34,103 nucleotides of DNA from positions 1 to 34,103 of the IMG/VR virus record IMGVR_UViG_3300030106_005643. The stretch is one strand, 5' to 3'. The notes under the pieces were generated by a model. That model searched no databases. It saw nothing but the letters and a program-made list of their open reading frames with translations, and had not been told where the DNA came from. Position 1 is the stretch's first letter, and each line of letters opens with the position of its first letter. Position numbers and translations under genes: made by a program. Of this stretch, positions 31,164 through 34,103 are shown in pieces. Origin of the DNA: a virus.

Positions 31164-31192
31164 TATATATACGATATTACGGAACTCGTAAA
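31164..31192 (-). promoter_or_regulatory. Candidate promoter, near-leaderless, for the oxygenase operon
   Basis: On the minus strand TTTACG (31192-31187), a 17-nt spacer and TATATA (31169-31164), then ACTTTA and the ATG at 31157. The -35 match is only 4 of 6 and the region is AT-rich, so the call is tentative. It sits at the boundary between tail and oxygenase genes, where a separate start would be sensible. Confidence 0.35.
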
Positions 31193-31662
31193 GGACTTAT
31201 TGCGTTGAAACCTTGATCACTCAACAGTTTCCATATTGGCATAGTTTTAAAAGGATCTTCTTCCGTTCCTGAACCATAATTTACTTCCAACTCCATGTCA
31301 GGAAGATTATCTATTATATTTTGTATTTCTGCGTTTCTTGGGTGATTAGGACAATTTTTTGTAAATTGTTCAAGCTCTTGTATATAGATTGATACTAAAG
31401 CTTTTCCTTCATCTGCATTTCTAACCCAATCCATAGTGCCATCTGTTCTTCTTTGAGCCATGTTAACCCAACTTGTTATTACAGTTCTATCTTCGTTCAT
31501 GACAGGTTTTTGTTCTGTATTACAAACTCTGTACATTTCTTCTTCTGTAACATCTATAATATTGTAATCATTAGTAGAGCAGTGCATTGAGTCTCTTTCA
31601 GCATCATTTAAAGCAGCTTTGTAAACTTCTCCGCTAACTTTCTCAACAAATAAATAAGCCAT
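31177..31662 (-). CDS. Tail-fibre-adjacent protein of unknown function (161 aa)
   Basis: A soluble acidic protein with AYLFVEKVSGEVYKAALNDA at the start, EEEMYRVCN, WVNMAQRRTDGTMDW and a long helix (GKALVSIYIQELEQFTKNCP). It follows directly after the tail-fibre gene, and AGGAG lies upstream of its ATG. Its position is that of a fibre-assembly chaperone or a tail accessory protein, but no family is recognised. Confidence 0.55.
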   Translation of the reverse strand: MAYLFVEKVSGEVYKAALNDAERDSMHCSTNDYNIIDVTEEEMYRVCNTEQKPVMNEDRTVITSWVNMAQRRTDGTMDWVRNADEGKALVSIYIQELEQFTKNCPNHPRNAEIQNIIDNLPDMELEVNYGSGTEEDPFKTMPIWKLLSDQGFNAISPLRVP

Positions 31663-31664
31663 GT

Positions 31665-32891
31665 TTATGCTCCTGTATTTTCAAATATTAATATTGCACC
31701 AGGTCTTCCTGATGTTGGAGGATTATTAGAGTTTGGTCCACTAGTTCCACTCGCTTTTACATCATACATGAATTGGAAAGGAATAGATTCTTGTCCTTCA
31801 AAGTGTGCTCCAGGAGCAGTTCCAGGGTTAGTTAAATTTCCACCATTGGCTTGTCCAATCGTAGCTAAATTAGTAGCTCCTCCTGCTTGTCCGTTTTGAG
31901 CTCCTCCTGCACCTATAGTGTAGGGTTGTGAGAAAGGTTGTGATATAGGGGCTCCAAAAAAACCAAAACCTCCTCTTTGTCCTGATCTTCCTACTGCAGG
32001 TGGTTGGTTTGGACCTACAATTACTCCCCCCGCTGAACCACCTACTATATAAGCTCCAATGAAATTTGCGTTAGCGCTAGCAGTGTAAGTTCCTGAATCT
32101 GGACCTTGTTTGTTAAAAATAGGTTCAAAGTTTCCTCCGCCTGCAGTTCCAGAACTTGCTGCAGTTATTCTTCCCTGCGCATCAACAGTGATACTTGAAA
32201 GAGTGTAAGATCCTGCAGTAACAGCAGTGTCCGCCAGTTGGTCAGCACCTACAGCGTCATCTGCAATTTTTGCTGTAGTAACATTTTTGTTAGAAATTTT
32301 TGCTGTTAAAATAGCGTTGTCTGCTATTTTAGCGCTCGTTACAGCATTTGAAGAAATATTATTAGCACGAACAGCATTTGCAGCTAATTTATTTGTTGTA
32401 ATGTTAGACTGTAAAATTTTCGCTGTTGTTACAGCGTCAGAAGCTATTTGTGCAGCTGCTATTGTACCACCTAAAGTATCTAAAGATACTTCTTTTAAAT
32501 TTGTTCCGTCAGCATAAGCAGCAAATATTGCAGCTCTGTCAGGAGAAAAACCTGACCCTGAGGCTGTTTTAATTGTTAAATTAGTTGGGTTTGTTAATCC
32601 TGTGCAATCAAATATATAAAATTTTTCAATGCCGTCAGGTATTGTGCAAACTGTGCTAGCAGCAATTGAAGCTGTAGCAAATTTAATTACCATGTTTCTA
32701 GCGTTAGATAATGTAGCGTTAGACATTGCAAGAGCTAAAGTTCCACCACTAGATAGTGTTACTTCTTCAAAACCTGCAATCGCTTGTTGAACTAAATTTA
32801 AGTTTGTATTTGTTTTATCACCCCAAGTACCAGCGTTTTCGCCAGTTACCATTAATTCGAGTTTTAGATCTGTAGAAAAACTTGATGCCAT
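31665..32891 (-). CDS. Tail-fibre-like protein with ten-residue repeats and Gly-rich tip (408 aa)
   Basis: The N-terminal domain (SSFSTDLKLELMVTGENAGTWG) is typical of phage tail-fibre or baseplate-attached proteins. Residues 151-224 contain seven regular ten-residue repeats of the form [S/N]-A-V-T-T-A-K-I-A-D, likely a triple-stranded fibre shaft. The motif GSYTLSSITVDAQGRITAAS follows, a hallmark of fibre proteins. The C-terminal third is Gly/Pro/Asn-rich (GRSGQRGGFGFFGAP), as in receptor-binding tips. AGGAGATAT lies upstream of the ATG. Host-receptor binding is the expected role. Confidence 0.8.
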   Translation of the reverse strand: MASSFSTDLKLELMVTGENAGTWGDKTNTNLNLVQQAIAGFEEVTLSSGGTLALAMSNATLSNARNMVIKFATASIAASTVCTIPDGIEKFYIFDCTGLTNPTNLTIKTASGSGFSPDRAAIFAAYADGTNLKEVSLDTLGGTIAAAQIASDAVTTAKILQSNITTNKLAANAVRANNISSNAVTSAKIADNAILTAKISNKNVTTAKIADDAVGADQLADTAVTAGSYTLSSITVDAQGRITAASSGTAGGGNFEPIFNKQGPDSGTYTASANANFIGAYIVGGSAGGVIVGPNQPPAVGRSGQRGGFGFFGAPISQPFSQPYTIGAGGAQNGQAGGATNLATIGQANGGNLTNPGTAPGAHFEGQESIPFQFMYDVKASGTSGPNSNNPPTSGRPGAILIFENTGA

Positions 32892-32912
32892 ATATCTCCT
32901 ATTTTAACAAAA

Positions 32913-34019
32913 TTAAGCTGCTTTATCAACCTCAGTCCAAACATTGTTTACGCCTGGGTCGATTTCGCTCCATGCAGTTACATTAGTTGAACCGATATTT
33001 GTTGTCAACCCTATACCAGAAACAGGAGTAGATGCAGTTCCCGTGGCAATTACACTTCCGATTGAGGTAGCTAATGAACCAGCTGTAGTTACAGGATAAA
33101 TACTTGCCTGCGTAGCAGTTCCCATAGCAAAAGTTGCTAATTGACCAGTTACAGATTCAACGGTTGTCTGAATTAGAGTTATAGAACCTAAAGACATGGA
33201 AGCAGAAATTCCTGTTACATCCACAGGTATTTTTGGTTCAGGAACAACAGTTCCTAAAGAGCCTGTTAAGGCTTGCCCTGTTACGCTTTCATTTGTTGAC
33301 TGCTCTAATGTTTGTTGGCCTAGAGATAAATTCATAGCGTCTTCGCCAACAAAGACTGTTACATTACCGTCAATAGTAATTGATTCTAAACCTTGAGTTA
33401 TTGTTAAAAGATTTAATCCTGTTTGGTTTATTACATGGTCAACTTGCACTGAAACACTTCCTATAGAAGAAGTCATTGATTGACCTTGAGCTAAAGCAGA
33501 AAAAGCTCCGCCCCAAACTCTATTACCCCATGTGCCTCGACCCCAACCAACTTCAATTAAAAATTCAGGATCGATAGTAGTTGAACCTGCACTTGAAGAT
33601 AAAGAGCTACCTGTTACGCTAACATTTGCGTCACCTGCCGTGTCGTGCGCTGAACCTAAAGTAGAGCTTAAAGCTTGACCTGTTACAGCAACATCAGTTC
33701 CAATTTCTATTCCAGCTAAAGTTCCAACAGAGGCGGTTAAATTTTGTCCAGTCGGAGAATCAGTTGAACCAAAAGCAACAGTTGCACTTCCTTGAGATAA
33801 AGCTAAAGATTGACCTAAAGCGAAAACATCACCAGCAACACCCCAAGCGTTTTCGTTCCAAGTTAATCTACCCCAACCCTCATTAACTTCAGCATCCGCT
33901 ACTTCAGTACCTATTGATGTTGATAAACTTCCTGCAGATGAAACTGCAATGACAGTATCCGCTTGATCACCCCAAGCGTTTTCTCCCCATATACCTTGAC
34001 CCCAATTATTATTAGCCAT
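32913..34019 (-). CDS. Repeat-rich structural protein with WG modules (368 aa)
   Basis: Three tryptophan-glycine modules (residues 5-17, 48-60 and 157-170; NWGQGIWGENAWG, GWGRLTWNENAWG, GWGRGTWGNRVWG) are interspersed with about a dozen short Val-Thr-Gly-Gln-x-Leu-x-x-x-x-Gly-x units. Such Gly/Ser/Thr-rich proteins next to tail-fibre genes are widespread in marine phages and probably virion surface or fibre components. No signal peptide or enzyme motif. AGAGG lies upstream of the ATG, itself inside a short leader ORF. Confidence 0.7.
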   Translation of the reverse strand: MANNNWGQGIWGENAWGDQADTVIAVSSAGSLSTSIGTEVADAEVNEGWGRLTWNENAWGVAGDVFALGQSLALSQGSATVAFGSTDSPTGQNLTASVGTLAGIEIGTDVAVTGQALSSTLGSAHDTAGDANVSVTGSSLSSSAGSTTIDPEFLIEVGWGRGTWGNRVWGGAFSALAQGQSMTSSIGSVSVQVDHVINQTGLNLLTITQGLESITIDGNVTVFVGEDAMNLSLGQQTLEQSTNESVTGQALTGSLGTVVPEPKIPVDVTGISASMSLGSITLIQTTVESVTGQLATFAMGTATQASIYPVTTAGSLATSIGSVIATGTASTPVSGIGLTTNIGSTNVTAWSEIDPGVNNVWTEVDKAA

Positions 34020-34080
34020 GGGTAGCCTCTAGATTTAACGGAAGACCCGCTATGTAAAACAAATTAATAATGTTTGCCAT
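34012..34080 (-). CDS. Short leader ORF (22 aa) with strong Shine-Dalgarno
   Basis: The ATG at 34080 follows AAGGAGGA (34095-34088) at a 7-nt spacing, the strongest ribosome-binding site in the window. It encodes only 22 residues (MANIINLFYIAGLPLNLEAT plus HG), and its stop overlaps the start of the 368-aa gene. It may be a leader for translational coupling, a tiny real protein, or a remnant. Both genes start M-A-N, which could be chance. Confidence 0.4.
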   Translation of the reverse strand: MANIINLFYIAGLPLNLEATHG

Positions 34081-34103
34081 AGCAGGCTCCTCCTTTTAAT
34101 TTA

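Noticed and set aside
32220-32450. Regular repeats that could suggest a CRISPR array
   Set aside because: The repeats are imperfect 30-base units in frame with a ten-residue protein repeat, with no unique spacers.
32227-32517. 96-codon plus-strand ORF opposite the tail-fibre repeats
   Set aside because: It is the antisense of the regular ten-residue fibre repeats, with an Ala/Val/Ile-rich composition expected from the complement. No ribosome-binding site.

Overview
The window is most likely part of the genome of an uncultured marine bacteriophage. DNA is strongly AT-rich by eye, genes are packed with start/stop overlaps of 1 to 40 nt, and almost every gene is on the minus strand. The gene set recalls short-tailed pelagiphages (phages of SAR11) and related Mediterranean 'uvMED' phages: family A DNA polymerase, archaeo-eukaryotic-type primase, SNF2 helicase, RecB/Cas4-like nuclease, a GNAT-like T7 gp13-type protein, DNA-ejection-type proteins and P22 gp10-like tail protein. 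I see no terminase, portal, major capsid protein, RNA polymerase, integrase or endolysin. The genome must therefore extend beyond one or both window edges. Host and taxonomy are inferences.

Layout. 1-3729: a minus-strand run of small, mostly unknown early-type genes with one adenine-type methyltransferase, a short lipoprotein, and a partial 2OG-Fe(II) oxygenase cut by the left edge. 3711-4557: four small plus-strand genes. 4554-5500: a zinc-ribbon protein and a second (beta-class) DNA methyltransferase on the minus strand. 5501-5744: a non-coding stretch with a tRNA-3'-end-like fragment, an extended -10 promoter and an AT hairpin, followed by a plus-strand gene with an HDVSHMVH motif. 6371-14068: the replication module on the minus strand (coiled-coil protein, SSB-like protein, primase, UvrD-like helicase, DUF3310, DNA polymerase) with two oxygenase genes inside it. 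14134-16238: SNF2 helicase (+) and PD-(D/E)XK nuclease (-), convergent. 16243-22574: virion ejection and internal-protein genes. 22621-24951: two glycosyltransferases and an oxygenase. 24951-27974: small structural genes and a large tail protein. 28002-31157: four DSBH/2OG-oxygenase-like genes, a small unknown gene and a DUF6065-like gene. 31177-34080: tail-fibre and repeat-rich structural genes.

The outstanding feature is the number of double-stranded beta-helix (2-oxoglutarate/Fe(II) oxygenase-like) genes. I count eight in 34 kb, in four separate places, including four in one overlapping operon and two next to or near glycosyltransferases. At least one looks like a degenerate paralogue that lost a metal ligand. 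This points to phage-encoded hydroxylation, possibly linked to glycosylation, of virion protein, DNA or a host target. The substrate is unknown.

A second recurring feature is placement of sigma-70-like -10 boxes only 5-10 nt upstream of ATG at operon-leading genes. This implies leaderless or near-leaderless transcripts. The polymerase carries Leu at the position equivalent to E. coli Phe762.
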